Shown piece after piece: positions 19,301-27,054 of a stretch of DNA of 64,000 bases. Source of the stretch: Jatrophihabitans sp. (lineage in GTDB: Bacteria; Actinomycetota; Actinomycetes; Mycobacteriales; Jatrophihabitantaceae); contig JAOPUX010000097.1 in assembly GCA_025963285.1 (NCBI GenBank), forward strand, positions 23,475 to 87,474. The letters are read 5' to 3'. Position numbers and translations under genes: made by a program. How positions within the stretch are numbered: position 1 is the stretch's first letter; every line of letters starts with the position of its first letter. The notes under the pieces are model-generated. The model saw only the letters and a list, made by a program, of their open reading frames with translations, searched no databases and was not told the origin of the DNA.

Positions 19301-22300
19301 CCATCCCCTCGGGCGACCAGGTGGCCTCGTCCGGCAGGCTGACCCTCAGCTCGTCGGCCATCACGTGGAGCGGCAGCATCGCCGTCGGGGCCGTCGTCAC
19401 CGTCACCGGCACGCTGACCGTGCAGAATCCGGACCTGGGCAACAAGGCGATCACCGGGACGCTGGTCTCGGCGGCGCCCGGAAACAACTGCCCCAGCGGC
19501 GGCAGCGACTCCCGGTGTACGGCGCTCACCACGGTGCTCGTGCCCGGGCTGACCATCACCAAGACGGCCAACACGACGGCTGTCGCTCCGGGTGGTTCCG
19601 TCGGCTACACCATCACGGTCCATGACTCGGGGCAGACCGACTACCCCTCCGCCTCGATCTCGGATCCGCTCGCCGCGGTTCTCAACGACGCCGCTTACAA
19701 CCTCGATGCGGCGGCGAACATCGGGGTCGTGAGCTATAGCGGTTCGACGCTCTCCTGGAGCGGCGCGCTGCTCGTGGGGCAGACAGCGACGATCACCTTC
19801 TCGGTGACGCTGTCGGGCGTCGGGTCCGACGACAAGAGCCTGCAGAACGTGGTCAGCTCCACGACGGTGGGAAGCAACTGCGCGCCGGCAAGTACCAACG
19901 ATGCCTGCCGGTCGGTCGTCGTCGAGCTGACGCCCGCCCTGACGATCGTCAAGACCGCGGACCGTAGGAACGCGACCCTCGGCAGCATGGTGACCTACAC
20001 CGTCGTGGTGACTGACACGGGGCAGACGCAGTACCCGGCGGCGGCCTTCACCGACCCGCTCAGTGGCGTGCTGGACGATGCCGGCTACAACCACGACGCC
20101 GTCGCCGGCTCGGGGACCGTCGGCTACGACAGTGGCACCGGCGTCCTCAGCTGGTCCGGTCTCCTCACCCCGGGCCAGTCGAGCACGATCACCTACTCGG
20201 TGACGATCAGGAACCCGGACACCGCCGGTGACTTCACCCTGCTCAACACCGTCACGTCACCCTCGCTCGGCAGCAACTGTGCCGCAGGCGCCGGAGACTC
20301 ACGGTGCACCGCGACGGTCAGCGTCACCAACGCCGTGAGCCTCACCTTCACCAAGACGGCGAACGTCGCCTCCACCGTCGCGGGTGCCGTCGTCTCCTAC
20401 ACCGTGACGGTGACCAACTCGAGCAGCACCAGCGTGACGGCCGCGAACTTCACCGACTCTCTCAGCGGCGTCCTGGACGACGCGACCTATGACAACAACA
20501 CGGTGGCTAGCGGCGGCTCGGCCGCCCTCACCGGCTCGGCCCTCGTCTGGGGTGGGGACGTCGGTGCCCTGAGCTCGGTCAGCGTCACCTACTCGGTGAC
20601 CGTGCGCGCACCCCCAGGCGGTGACCAGATCCTCACCGGCGCTGTCAGCTCGACCTCCCTTGCGGGGAGTGACAACTGCCTGGCCGCCAGCACCGACCCG
20701 CGCTGCACGAGCACGGTCCCCGTCGCGGCGCTGCTCCTAGAGCAGCACTACTCGGAGTCGTCGACGACACCAGGGGCACTGGTGCACCTCTCGGCGACCT
20801 TCACCAACACCGGTCAGTTCCCCTACGTCGGCATCAGCGTCTCCAGCCCGATCGCGGGTGCCGTCGACGACGCGATCCCGTCCGGCGACGAGACGGCGAC
20901 GTCCGGCACGCTCAGCTTGAACTCCACCGGCGTTCTCTGGACCGGCAGCATCCCGGTCGGCGGGGTCATCACCGTGAGCGGCACCCTGCTGGTGCGCAGC
21001 CCGGACCCGGGCGACCGGCTGCTCGTCGGGACGATCGTCTCCGCGGCGCCGGGCAACAACTGCCCGTCCGGTGGCACCGACCCGCATTGCACGGCATCGG
21101 TGCCGGTGCTCGTTCCCGGACTGACCGTCAGCACGAGTGCGAACACCACCTTCGTCATCCCCGGCGGCACGGCGACTTACACCATCACCGTGCACAACAC
21201 CGGCCAGACCGCCTACGCCGGAGCGACGGTCACCGACTCGCTGGCCGGGGTCCTCGACGACGCCACCTACAACGCGAACCCGGTGGTGAGCAGCGGGAGC
21301 GTGACGTTCACCAGCCCGCTCCTCGTCTGGACCGGCGATCTGGCGCCCGGAGCCTCCGCGACGATCTCCTACTCGGTGACCGCAGACAGCCCGGACGTCG
21401 GCGACAAGACGATGATCAACCCGGTGAGTTCGACGGCGGTGGGCAGCACCTGCCCGCCGGCGTCGGGCAACCCGCTGTGCCAGAGCACGGTCGCGGTGCT
21501 CACGCCGGCCCTGACGGTGACCTCAGCGGCCGACCACGCGACGGCTGTGCCGGGGGCGACCGTCACGTACACGATCACCGTCGCCAACACCGGCCAGGTG
21601 CCGTTCGGTAGTGCGAACGTCAGCATCCCGCTCGGTGGCGTCCTGGACGACGCCACCTACGGCGGCGGGGCTCGTGCCGGTAGCGGCACCGTCTCGATAG
21701 CCGGTTCGACCCTGAGCTGGGCCGGCGCGCTCGGCACGGGCGGTTCGCCGGTCGCCATCACCTACTCCGTCGTCGTCGACGACCCGGTCGGTGGCGACTT
21801 CCGGCTGGCCCAGACGGTCGTCTCCTCCACCCCGGGAGCCAACTGTCCCAGCGGCGGAGCCGATCCGCGCTGCTCGACGCTGGTCCCGATCGCCGGGCTG
21901 CGCATTCTCGACACCAGCGCCACCGGGGTGACCCAGCCTGCTTCGGTCGTGCGCGACACGCTGACGATCACCAACCTCGGGCAGGTCCCCTACGTGGCCA
22001 CTGCCGTGGACGCGAGCTTCGTCGGCTCGCTCGATGACGCCGCCTACAACGGTGATGCCAGTGCCAGCTCGGGGAGTCTGGCGCTCAACCCCGCCACCGG
22101 GCAGGTGCTCTGGACCGGGGACGTGCCGGTGGGTGCGACGGTCGTGATCACCGGCTCCTTCACCGTCAACAACCCCGACACCGGCGACCTGGTCATGACG
22201 ACCTCCGCCAGTACGGCCGCGGTGGCCTCGAACTGCCCGGCCGCCAGCTCCGATCCGGCGTGCATGAGCAGCGTGACCGTCCTCATCCCCGGCCTGACGA

Positions 22301-25005
22301 TCACCACCACCGCTGATACGACGACCGCCCTGCCCGGGCAGACCGTCGGGTACACGGTCAACATCACCGACTCGGGTCCAACCGCCTACGCCGCCGCCCA
22401 GGTCGGTGACTCCCTCGTCGGCGTGCTCAACGACGCGACCTACAGCGGAGATGCCCTCGCCTCCAGCGGCCGTCTGAGCCTGGTCGGACCGAACCTCACC
22501 TGGACCGGCGACCTCAACCCCTCCGACGTGGTGACGATCCGGTTCACTGTCGTGGTCAACGACCCCGATCTCGGCGGCCGGCTCATCGTCAACTCGGTCT
22601 CCTCCGACGAGCTCGGCAGCTCCTGCCCGTCGGGCGGTGGTGCGGCGTCGTGTACCTCGTTCGTCACCGTGCTCATCCCCGTGGTGTCGATAGCGGTCGC
22701 AGCCGATGCGACGACCACCACGCCCGGCTCGAGCGTGGGGTACACCGTCACCATCACGAATACCGGGGACGTCGCCTTCGTCGGTGCCACGGTCACGACG
22801 GCGATCGCCGGGGTGATCGATGACGCCAGCTACGGCGACGACGCGACCGAGACCGCCGGGGCGGTCACCCTGACCGATTCCTCGCACCTGACCTGGACGG
22901 GCGACGTGCCGCTCGACGGGACGGTCCTCATCACCTACTCGGTCACTGTCGCCGACCCCGATCTGGGCAACAGGGTGCTTGCGACGGCCGTGAGTTCTGC
23001 CGCGGCGGGGAGCACCTGCGGCTCTGCCCCGCAGTGCAGCAGCACGGTCAGTGTCGTGATACCTGGTCTGGCGGTGTCGATCACCGCCGATACCTCGACG
23101 GCGACACCGGGCGACTCGGTCGGCTACACGATCACCCTCACCGACACCGGGGAGACGGAGTACAGCAATATCGGACTCAGCACCTCACTTGCCGATGTGT
23201 TGGACGATGCCGGCCTCGACGGACAGCCAAGCTCGTCGGCCGGGGTGGCGACCTACGCAGCGCCAACGCTGTCCTGGGCCGGCACGCTGGAGCCCGGCGA
23301 CACCGCGACCATCACCTATTCCGTGACGGTCCTGCTCCCGGACCCCGGTAACAAGACGCTGCTGAACAAGCTCGTCGCCTCGTCGCCCGGCAGCACCTGC
23401 ACTGCCGGGAGCGACAGCCCGGCGTGCACCTCGACCGTCAGCGTCCGCATCCCCGCACTGGCCGTCTCCACCTCGGCAAGCGCGCCGACGACGACGCCAG
23501 GCAGCGTGGTGACGTACACGGTGCTGGCGGTCAACGCCGGCCAGACCGATTACGCCAGCGCCACGGTCGCCATCTCCCTGAGCGGGATGTTCCCTGACTC
23601 CGCCTACGATCTCGACGCGGCCGTGACCGGCGGCGGGTCACTGGCCTACGCCGCCCCGAACCTCACCTGGGTGGGCGCGCTGCCCGTCGGCGCGTCGGTG
23701 ACCATCACCTATTCGGTGACCGTGCATGACCCCGATATCGGCGACAAGTTCATGACGAGTGCGGTCACCTCGACGACACCCGGCAGCACCTGCCCCACGG
23801 ACGGGACCGGCACGACCTGCTCGACCGTGGTGCGGGTGCTGGTCCCCGCGCTGGTGATCACCAAGACCGCGAGCGCCTCGGCCGTAGCGGCGGGCAGCAG
23901 CGTCCAGTACACGGTGACGGTGACCAACACCGGCCAGACCGGCTACGAGCCTGCGACCGTCACCGACTCACTGGCCGGCGTGCTTGACGATGCGAGCTAC
24001 TCCGGTGACGCCACCGCCGACGTCGGGAACCTCACTTACAGCGACCGTGTGCTGGTCTGGAGCGGTGCGCTTCCGGTTGGCACCACGGCGACGATCAGCT
24101 ACACGGTCACGACACTCTTCCCCGCAACCGGGGACCGCTCACTCGCCAACACCGCACTCTCCGCGGCGCCGGGGTCGAACTGCGTGACCGGCAGCGATCC
24201 GCGGTGCAGGAGCACCGTCGCCGTGCTGGTGCCTGCGCTGGTCGTGACGAAGACTGCCGACACCGCTGGGGTGGTAGCCGGAGGCACGGTCCACTACACG
24301 CTCACCGCGACCAATGCCGGTCAGGCGGACTATCCGGCGGTGACACTCACCGACGCGTTGACCGGGGTACTCGACGACGGCGAGTACCACGGCGATGCCA
24401 CGGCAACGCGTGGCCTGGTGAGCTACAGCGCGGGCACGCTGAGTTGGGCGGGTGCGCTGGCCGTCGACGAGAGCGTGACGGTCAACTACTCGATTGCGGT
24501 AGATCCCGTCGACGCCGGCGACGGCGAGTTGTCCAACCGGGTGATCTCCACCGCGGTCGGCAGCACCTGCACGGCGGGCAGTACCGACCCCGCCTGCGTC
24601 ACGCTCACCGCGGTTGCGGCGCGGTCGATCACGCTGAGCGGGCTCACCTCCTCGGTCACGCTCTCCGGCCTACCGGGATCGACGGTGAGTGCAGAGGACG
24701 CGGTGACGATGACGGTCACGACGAATAGCCCTGGTGGCTATCAGGTCTCGATCCAGGCCGCGAGCGGTGCGTTGAGCGGGACGGACGGCAACCCGGAGAC
24801 GATTCCGATCGGCCGTCTCGGCGTGCGGGAGAGCGGGTCCACGGCCTTCACGCCGCTGTCGACGACGCCCTTCCTCCTCCACGATCAACACACCGCCTCC
24901 ACCCCCAACGGCGACGCGGTGGGCAGCGACTTCCAGGTCCGCATCCCCTTCGTCGCCGGGGACCTCTATTCGGCGACGCTCGACTACATCGCCAGTACGC
25001 AATAG
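13327..25005 (+). CDS. Giant secreted adhesin: L-type lectin-like head, FN3, Ig-like, 21 DUF11 repeats, WxL-like C-terminal module
   Basis: A 3,892-residue exported surface protein. After a signal peptide (VTVMVAVVCLMATGLVVV..ALA), residues about 40-350 resemble a bacterial L-type lectin (NADGIAFML, VGLDVFGNF, LAFGFVGSTGSVMDNHEI), likely the ligand-binding head. A DUF11-like module, an IPT-like module, two FN3 modules (about 590-775) and three He_PIG-type Ig modules (about 775-1035) follow. Then come 21 tandem DUF11 repeats of about 130 residues (1035-3760), each with a VLDDASY-like motif and a cysteine pair. The last 130 residues repeat the WxL-like module of the 206-aa protein, ending YSATLDYIASTQ. 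There is no LPXTG motif or membrane anchor, so attachment presumably uses the terminal module and the DUF916-like partner. ATG 13327 overlaps the preceding gene. Confidence 0.88.
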   Translation: MSRDRPRQWRRRSRVTVMVAVVCLMATGLVVVPPTDALAAGTVLFNNAFNDRTVDGVGTVTKPAPANGTNVVCLTASGNFAANPIASCSPTFDSQGSGTLRLTPAVINEVGGIFGATSFPTSNGLDVTFNSYQWGGNNADGIAFMLAAVDPANPVAPATMGSSGGSLGYSAAPGVVGLVNAYLGVGLDVFGNFSNSSYSGTGCSGNIPNFGVAAPGAVAVRGPGNVRVGYCGLTTTFDGTAASKVTLHAATRAAAIVPVEVLINPTVGPFTSASGITVASGTYKVVFTPIAQATRTLTGTLPAVSAGLYPSTSWLNASGVPKQLAFGFVGSTGSVMDNHEISDVKVLTFNPVPQLAVTTTSYSAVSPSPGAPVNYQVNARVLTGADEAAAVSVTQTIPAGAVPVGAFGTGWVCQAPIGQTFTCTTSATSFANGTALPVLNVLATVTGSSVTATLVQSSSPTSISSTDANPGASATTTAGTVPAAPTGVAISPSSGLVAGGVLTYITASTNNVSPTAVEIGTPAEQQAGTALVLLPCSSGRAVGCFNIEGNTFAIQSMPARATAAGVTVTVVLLGSAGSTTYTYLDRPAIPAAPAATAGINSATISWTAPANNGSAITGYVLTPYLSGVAQSPQSFDASTTTRTLSGLTAGGSYAFTVAATNAQGTSVASPQSNAVVPYTVPGAPAITAASAGTNAATLTWTTPANGSSPITGYVVTPYIAGTAQAPQTFTGTATTRTLTGLTAGTPYTFTVAAQNLAGTGPQSGPSPVVTPNVSPTLAFAAPPPGEVAVAYSRLLAVTNGTSPFAWSLASGTLPAGLALNPSTGLLSGTPTAAGSFPAVIQVTDASGQTATEAVTLVISAAPTLAFAPAAGEVSVAYSQQPVLTGGAGPYSWSVTAGSLPAGLTLNASTGLISGSPTVAGSYSFSVAVTDGFGQVATKTAGIVIVALPTLTFAAPPAGQVGLSYSASLSVSGGSLPLTWSISAGSLPSGLALNASTGAVTGTPTAVGSSAFTVSVVDANAKTASRSVGLVVGAGPLVIVKSADASSAAAGSVVNYTIVVSNTSSTSFSGVALTDPLGAVLDDASYNANATATNGTASFASATLSWTGTVAANTSVTITYSVTVKNPDVGNKVLADTVVSSTLGANCAAGSGDARCTSTVTVPGLTIVKSSDVTTTTPGGVVHFSIVVTNTGQTAYLGATLTDALGDVLDDASYNSDATATSGSISYTSPLLTWSGNLAVGATTTITYSVTVANPDSGNRTLAATVVSPAAGSPCPGGNPAAQCSATVTVLVPALSITNTANVATATPGDTVSYTVSLANTGQTGYAATSVTIALTGALDDATYGNDATASAGSVAFAPGLGALVWTGTLAVGALVTIHASVTVASVDVGDKVLVTAATSAAAGSTCPSGGSSPACATSVPVLIPQLTIAKSADVTTTTPGSTVHYTVTATDTGQTPYTGAAFADSLAGILDDATYSGDAVVSAGAVSRVGSTLNWTGNLAIGATVTLTYSAVVKSPDTGNLTLTGAVTSATPGSTCPAGGTAPACSNTVTVLIPGLSIVGSLTPASATPGSVVQYSVTVHNTGQTAYTGLAVTLDLVGAVDDANYNYDAVVSTGGLQTNPDGTVDWVFDLAPGASATGAVSFTVNAPDTGDRNIVVTAVADAAGSPCPAGAPGPTCNASIAVLLPGLAISKTANTSTATPGSVVGYTISVVNNGQTAYSAAALDDDLSSVLTDATYAGDATATSGSLTYVTHVLHWSGPLAIGQSATITYSVTVLNPDPGDKVMVNTVVSSTAGNNCAAVSTDPACTASVTILVPGLTIVSTAGSATTTPGATVSYSVSVTNSGATAFPVAALTEPFADLLDDASYNGDATATTGSVAVTGPGLTWTGALAVGATSTITYSLTVHQADGGNNLITGSITSGTAGSNCPVSGSDPRCSSTVAVARLVIVQSYPQQTTTPGSLLHLTATFTNTGQVPYTGISISSPSADTVDDAIPSGDQVASSGRLTLSSSAITWSGSIAVGAVVTVTGTLTVQNPDLGNKAITGTLVSAAPGNNCPSGGSDSRCTALTTVLVPGLTITKTANTTAVAPGGSVGYTITVHDSGQTDYPSASISDPLAAVLNDAAYNLDAAANIGVVSYSGSTLSWSGALLVGQTATITFSVTLSGVGSDDKSLQNVVSSTTVGSNCAPASTNDACRSVVVELTPALTIVKTADRRNATLGSMVTYTVVVTDTGQTQYPAAAFTDPLSGVLDDAGYNHDAVAGSGTVGYDSGTGVLSWSGLLTPGQSSTITYSVTIRNPDTAGDFTLLNTVTSPSLGSNCAAGAGDSRCTATVSVTNAVSLTFTKTANVASTVAGAVVSYTVTVTNSSSTSVTAANFTDSLSGVLDDATYDNNTVASGGSAALTGSALVWGGDVGALSSVSVTYSVTVRAPPGGDQILTGAVSSTSLAGSDNCLAASTDPRCTSTVPVAALLLEQHYSESSTTPGALVHLSATFTNTGQFPYVGISVSSPIAGAVDDAIPSGDETATSGTLSLNSTGVLWTGSIPVGGVITVSGTLLVRSPDPGDRLLVGTIVSAAPGNNCPSGGTDPHCTASVPVLVPGLTVSTSANTTFVIPGGTATYTITVHNTGQTAYAGATVTDSLAGVLDDATYNANPVVSSGSVTFTSPLLVWTGDLAPGASATISYSVTADSPDVGDKTMINPVSSTAVGSTCPPASGNPLCQSTVAVLTPALTVTSAADHATAVPGATVTYTITVANTGQVPFGSANVSIPLGGVLDDATYGGGARAGSGTVSIAGSTLSWAGALGTGGSPVAITYSVVVDDPVGGDFRLAQTVVSSTPGANCPSGGADPRCSTLVPIAGLRILDTSATGVTQPASVVRDTLTITNLGQVPYVATAVDASFVGSLDDAAYNGDASASSGSLALNPATGQVLWTGDVPVGATVVITGSFTVNNPDTGDLVMTTSASTAAVASNCPAASSDPACMSSVTVLIPGLTITTTADTTTALPGQTVGYTVNITDSGPTAYAAAQVGDSLVGVLNDATYSGDALASSGRLSLVGPNLTWTGDLNPSDVVTIRFTVVVNDPDLGGRLIVNSVSSDELGSSCPSGGGAASCTSFVTVLIPVVSIAVAADATTTTPGSSVGYTVTITNTGDVAFVGATVTTAIAGVIDDASYGDDATETAGAVTLTDSSHLTWTGDVPLDGTVLITYSVTVADPDLGNRVLATAVSSAAAGSTCGSAPQCSSTVSVVIPGLAVSITADTSTATPGDSVGYTITLTDTGETEYSNIGLSTSLADVLDDAGLDGQPSSSAGVATYAAPTLSWAGTLEPGDTATITYSVTVLLPDPGNKTLLNKLVASSPGSTCTAGSDSPACTSTVSVRIPALAVSTSASAPTTTPGSVVTYTVLAVNAGQTDYASATVAISLSGMFPDSAYDLDAAVTGGGSLAYAAPNLTWVGALPVGASVTITYSVTVHDPDIGDKFMTSAVTSTTPGSTCPTDGTGTTCSTVVRVLVPALVITKTASASAVAAGSSVQYTVTVTNTGQTGYEPATVTDSLAGVLDDASYSGDATADVGNLTYSDRVLVWSGALPVGTTATISYTVTTLFPATGDRSLANTALSAAPGSNCVTGSDPRCRSTVAVLVPALVVTKTADTAGVVAGGTVHYTLTATNAGQADYPAVTLTDALTGVLDDGEYHGDATATRGLVSYSAGTLSWAGALAVDESVTVNYSIAVDPVDAGDGELSNRVISTAVGSTCTAGSTDPACVTLTAVAARSITLSGLTSSVTLSGLPGSTVSAEDAVTMTVTTNSPGGYQVSIQAASGALSGTDGNPETIPIGRLGVRESGSTAFTPLSTTPFLLHDQHTASTPNGDAVGSDFQVRIPFVAGDLYSATLDYIASTQ
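16430..24610 (+). repeat. 21 tandem ~390-bp units encoding DUF11 repeats
   Basis: Units begin near 16433, 16813, 17203, 17600, 17990, 18383, 18773, 19160, 19548, 19937, 20340, 20730, 21120, 21510, 21897, 22290, 22683, 23067, 23457, 23847 and 24237. Each codes for G-L-T-I-x-K-T-A-like start, TPG, Y-T-[VI]-T-V-x-N-T-G-Q-T-x-Y, LDDA-Y, W-G, TYSVTV, and a C-x8-C pair (C-x5-C in unit 17, C-x7-C in unit 20). Units have diverged enough that the array is old rather than a recent expansion. Confidence 0.9.
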
Positions 25006-25025
25006 GCCCAGGAGAGGACAACGAC

Positions 25026-25676
25026 ATGAGAACCAGTCCCGGCAATCTCGCTTCCAAGCGGGTCCGCGTCGGCGTGCTGCTGATGTGCGTGGTCCTGGCC
25101 TTGGTCGGCGGGTACGACACCCTGCTGCCCGCCAGTGCCCACGCGCTCGCCGCCGGCCCGCAGTTGAGCGTTTCGGTGAGTGACGGACGGGCCTCCGCCG
25201 CGTCGGGAGACCGGCTGAGCTACGCGATCCGGCTGACGAACCTAGGGCAGAAGCGAGTCGGCAGCCTGGTCGTGACTCAGACGGTGCCGACCGGCCTGCA
25301 CTTCACGTCACAGGCACCCCCGGGCACGGCCCGTCCAGGGACCGTGACATGGACCTCGACGCTCGCGCCCAGCGCCAGCAACGCTTTCCACACCACGATG
25401 GCTGTCACCGCCACCCCGGCGCAGCTGCTCAGGCTGGCCACCGTCGTCTGTGTGAGCGCGTCTGCCAAGGCCGCGCCGATCGTCTGCGCCTCCGACTCCG
25501 ATCAGCTCCCCGCCGGTGCAGCCGCTCAGGCAAGTCGTGCCCCGCGTGAGGACGCCGCGACGTCGCGTGCGGCCGCCTCCGCCGCACCGTGGTACTGGGG
25601 TGGCGGCGTCGCCGTGCTACTCGTCCTCTCATGGCTGGTGCTGCGGCGAGTCCGGTCCAGGACAGTGCGAACCTGA
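25026..25676 (+). CDS. Membrane-anchored single DUF11-domain protein
   Basis: 216 residues. A signal peptide (VGVLLMCVVLALVGG) is followed by one DUF11-type beta-sandwich (about 44-150, with LSYAIRLTNLGQKRVGSLVVTQTVP) containing two Cys near its end. An Ala/Arg-rich linker leads to a C-terminal membrane helix (WYWGGGVAVLLVLSWLVL) and basic tail RRVRSR. It starts 20 nt after the giant gene behind AGGAGAGG and is the last gene of the operon. Sharing the repeat type of the adhesin, it could act as a membrane-proximal docking or assembly partner; this role is inferred. Confidence 0.8.
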   Translation: MRTSPGNLASKRVRVGVLLMCVVLALVGGYDTLLPASAHALAAGPQLSVSVSDGRASAASGDRLSYAIRLTNLGQKRVGSLVVTQTVPTGLHFTSQAPPGTARPGTVTWTSTLAPSASNAFHTTMAVTATPAQLLRLATVVCVSASAKAAPIVCASDSDQLPAGAAAQASRAPREDAATSRAAASAAPWYWGGGVAVLLVLSWLVLRRVRSRTVRT

Positions 25677-25819
25677 GCGAATGTGGACGATCTACCTCAC
25701 GTGAATTCCCTGTGGGCTTGGATCTTCCTGACGTCGCGTCGTGTTGGCGCCGGTGCTAGCGTCGCTGCGCAGCCGAAAATCGACGGGTAGGCGATCCAAG
25801 GCTGTCGAATGAGGCAGAC

Positions 25820-25855
25820 ATGATCGCTGCACGATCCGCACGGTACTTCCCGTGA
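25820..25855 (+). CDS. Possible 11-codon leader peptide coupled to the LuxR-type regulator
   Basis: ATG at 25820, preceded by GAGG 6 nt upstream, opens MIAARSARYFP and its TGA overlaps the regulator's GTG start (GTGA). The regulator itself has no visible ribosome site, so translational coupling through this mini-ORF is plausible. It is not conserved-looking and could be chance. Confidence 0.3.
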   Translation: MIAARSARYFP

Positions 25856-26889
25856 TTGCACGGCTGAGCCCTCAGGCACTTTCGCGCGTGGCAGCGACGG
25901 TTCTGGGTGAAACTCCCTTGCCCGCACTCGTGCTGGAGATGCCGGCGGGGAGGATAGTTGCCGTCAGTCGGCAGGCGGAGGAGATCCTCAACCCCGCGAG
26001 CGGACCCACGGTTGGCCGCCTACTCGAGGAGTTCACCGCCGATCGTCCCCGCCTTGGCGGTGGTCTGTTCGCCGGTGGCGAGCTGAACGGCCTCGAGACA
26101 TTCCGGCTGGTTCGTCGACGTTCCGGTCGCGATGTGCCCGTTCGGATCTGGATCCGCAGATTCAGCGATCAACCCGCCTCGATGTACGTGCTGCTCGTCA
26201 TCGCGGCCGATGACCGGAGCATCTGTCGCGACGATGGTGGCCCGGTGAATCGTGCTCCCGCGGTCTTCGGCCTGGCCGACTCCGCCCTGGTGATCGAGCG
26301 GATCAGCGGTGACGCGGAGCTGCTCTTCGGAGTGCGGGTCAGCGAGATCCTGGGGGCGAGCCTGCTGCGCCTGGTTGTCGCCGCGGACGCCGACCTGTGC
26401 GCGGAAGCCGCAGCCGAGGCGTCGCGCGACCAGCGTGGGGTCACGGTGACCGTGCGGATCCGGGTGGATGCCCGAGTGCGGGTCGGTCCGCTGCAGTGCG
26501 AGATGCTCATCCTGCCGCTGCGCCCCGCCCCGAGCCTTTCGTTCATCTTCCTGCCGCTGTCCAGCGGGGTCTCGCTTGTCTCGGCGTCCAGCGAGTTGTC
26601 GGTGAGCCTGTCAAGACTGGGGCGGGAGGCTGAGGTGGTGGCGCTCGCCCACGGGGTCCTGGCCGGACTGGCCGACCGTGACCTCCCGGGGATCAGCCAC
26701 CTCACCACTCGCGAACGAGAGATCACCAGCAGGCTGCTCGAGGGCGATCGGCCCCCGATGATCGCGACCAGCCTGAGTCTCAGCCAGAGCACGGTTCGTA
26801 ATCACCTCGCCTCGGCGTTCATCAAACTCGGTGTGACATCGCAGCAAGGCCTCGTGGATCTCTTCCGTGCTGCCCGTGGGTCGCGGTAG
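25852..26889 (+). CDS. PAS-like / LuxR-type HTH transcriptional regulator (copy 2)
   Basis: 345 residues, a full-length paralogue of the regulator at 10491. It has N-terminal PAS-like segments (about 1-125 and 130-250) and a C-terminal LuxR HTH (LTTREREITSRLLEG, SLSQSTVRNHLASAFIKLGVTSQQGLVDLFRAAR). GTG at 25852 is the only good in-frame start but has no Shine-Dalgarno sequence of its own; an 11-codon ORF overlaps it. The two copies bracket the adhesin operon in the same orientation, which suggests duplication and a shared or antagonistic role in its control. Confidence 0.82.
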   Translation: MIARLSPQALSRVAATVLGETPLPALVLEMPAGRIVAVSRQAEEILNPASGPTVGRLLEEFTADRPRLGGGLFAGGELNGLETFRLVRRRSGRDVPVRIWIRRFSDQPASMYVLLVIAADDRSICRDDGGPVNRAPAVFGLADSALVIERISGDAELLFGVRVSEILGASLLRLVVAADADLCAEAAAEASRDQRGVTVTVRIRVDARVRVGPLQCEMLILPLRPAPSLSFIFLPLSSGVSLVSASSELSVSLSRLGREAEVVALAHGVLAGLADRDLPGISHLTTREREITSRLLEGDRPPMIATSLSLSQSTVRNHLASAFIKLGVTSQQGLVDLFRAARGSR

Positions 26890-27054
26890 ATGATCCGTCC
26901 GGACGTATGGGCGCTCTGTCCCGCCGTCCGCGCAATGTCGTTCACGATGGCGCGACCCGGCCTACGTTGACGTCGTCGCCAGCCCCCGCTGGCGGCAGCG
27001 TCGTCACTGGACCGCGCCAGGGCGTCGCAGCTGGCGCGTCGTGGGAGGCCCCGG

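Noticed and set aside
16430..24610. Repeat array as a CRISPR, transposon or assembly artefact
   Set aside because: Units are about 390 bp, in frame, diverged and coding throughout with conserved protein motifs; there are no short identical repeats with spacers.
13327..25005. Possible sortase (LPXTG) anchor on the giant proteins
   Set aside because: Neither the 3,892-aa nor the 2,080-aa protein ends in LPXTG, a hydrophobic helix and a basic tail; no sortase gene is in the window.
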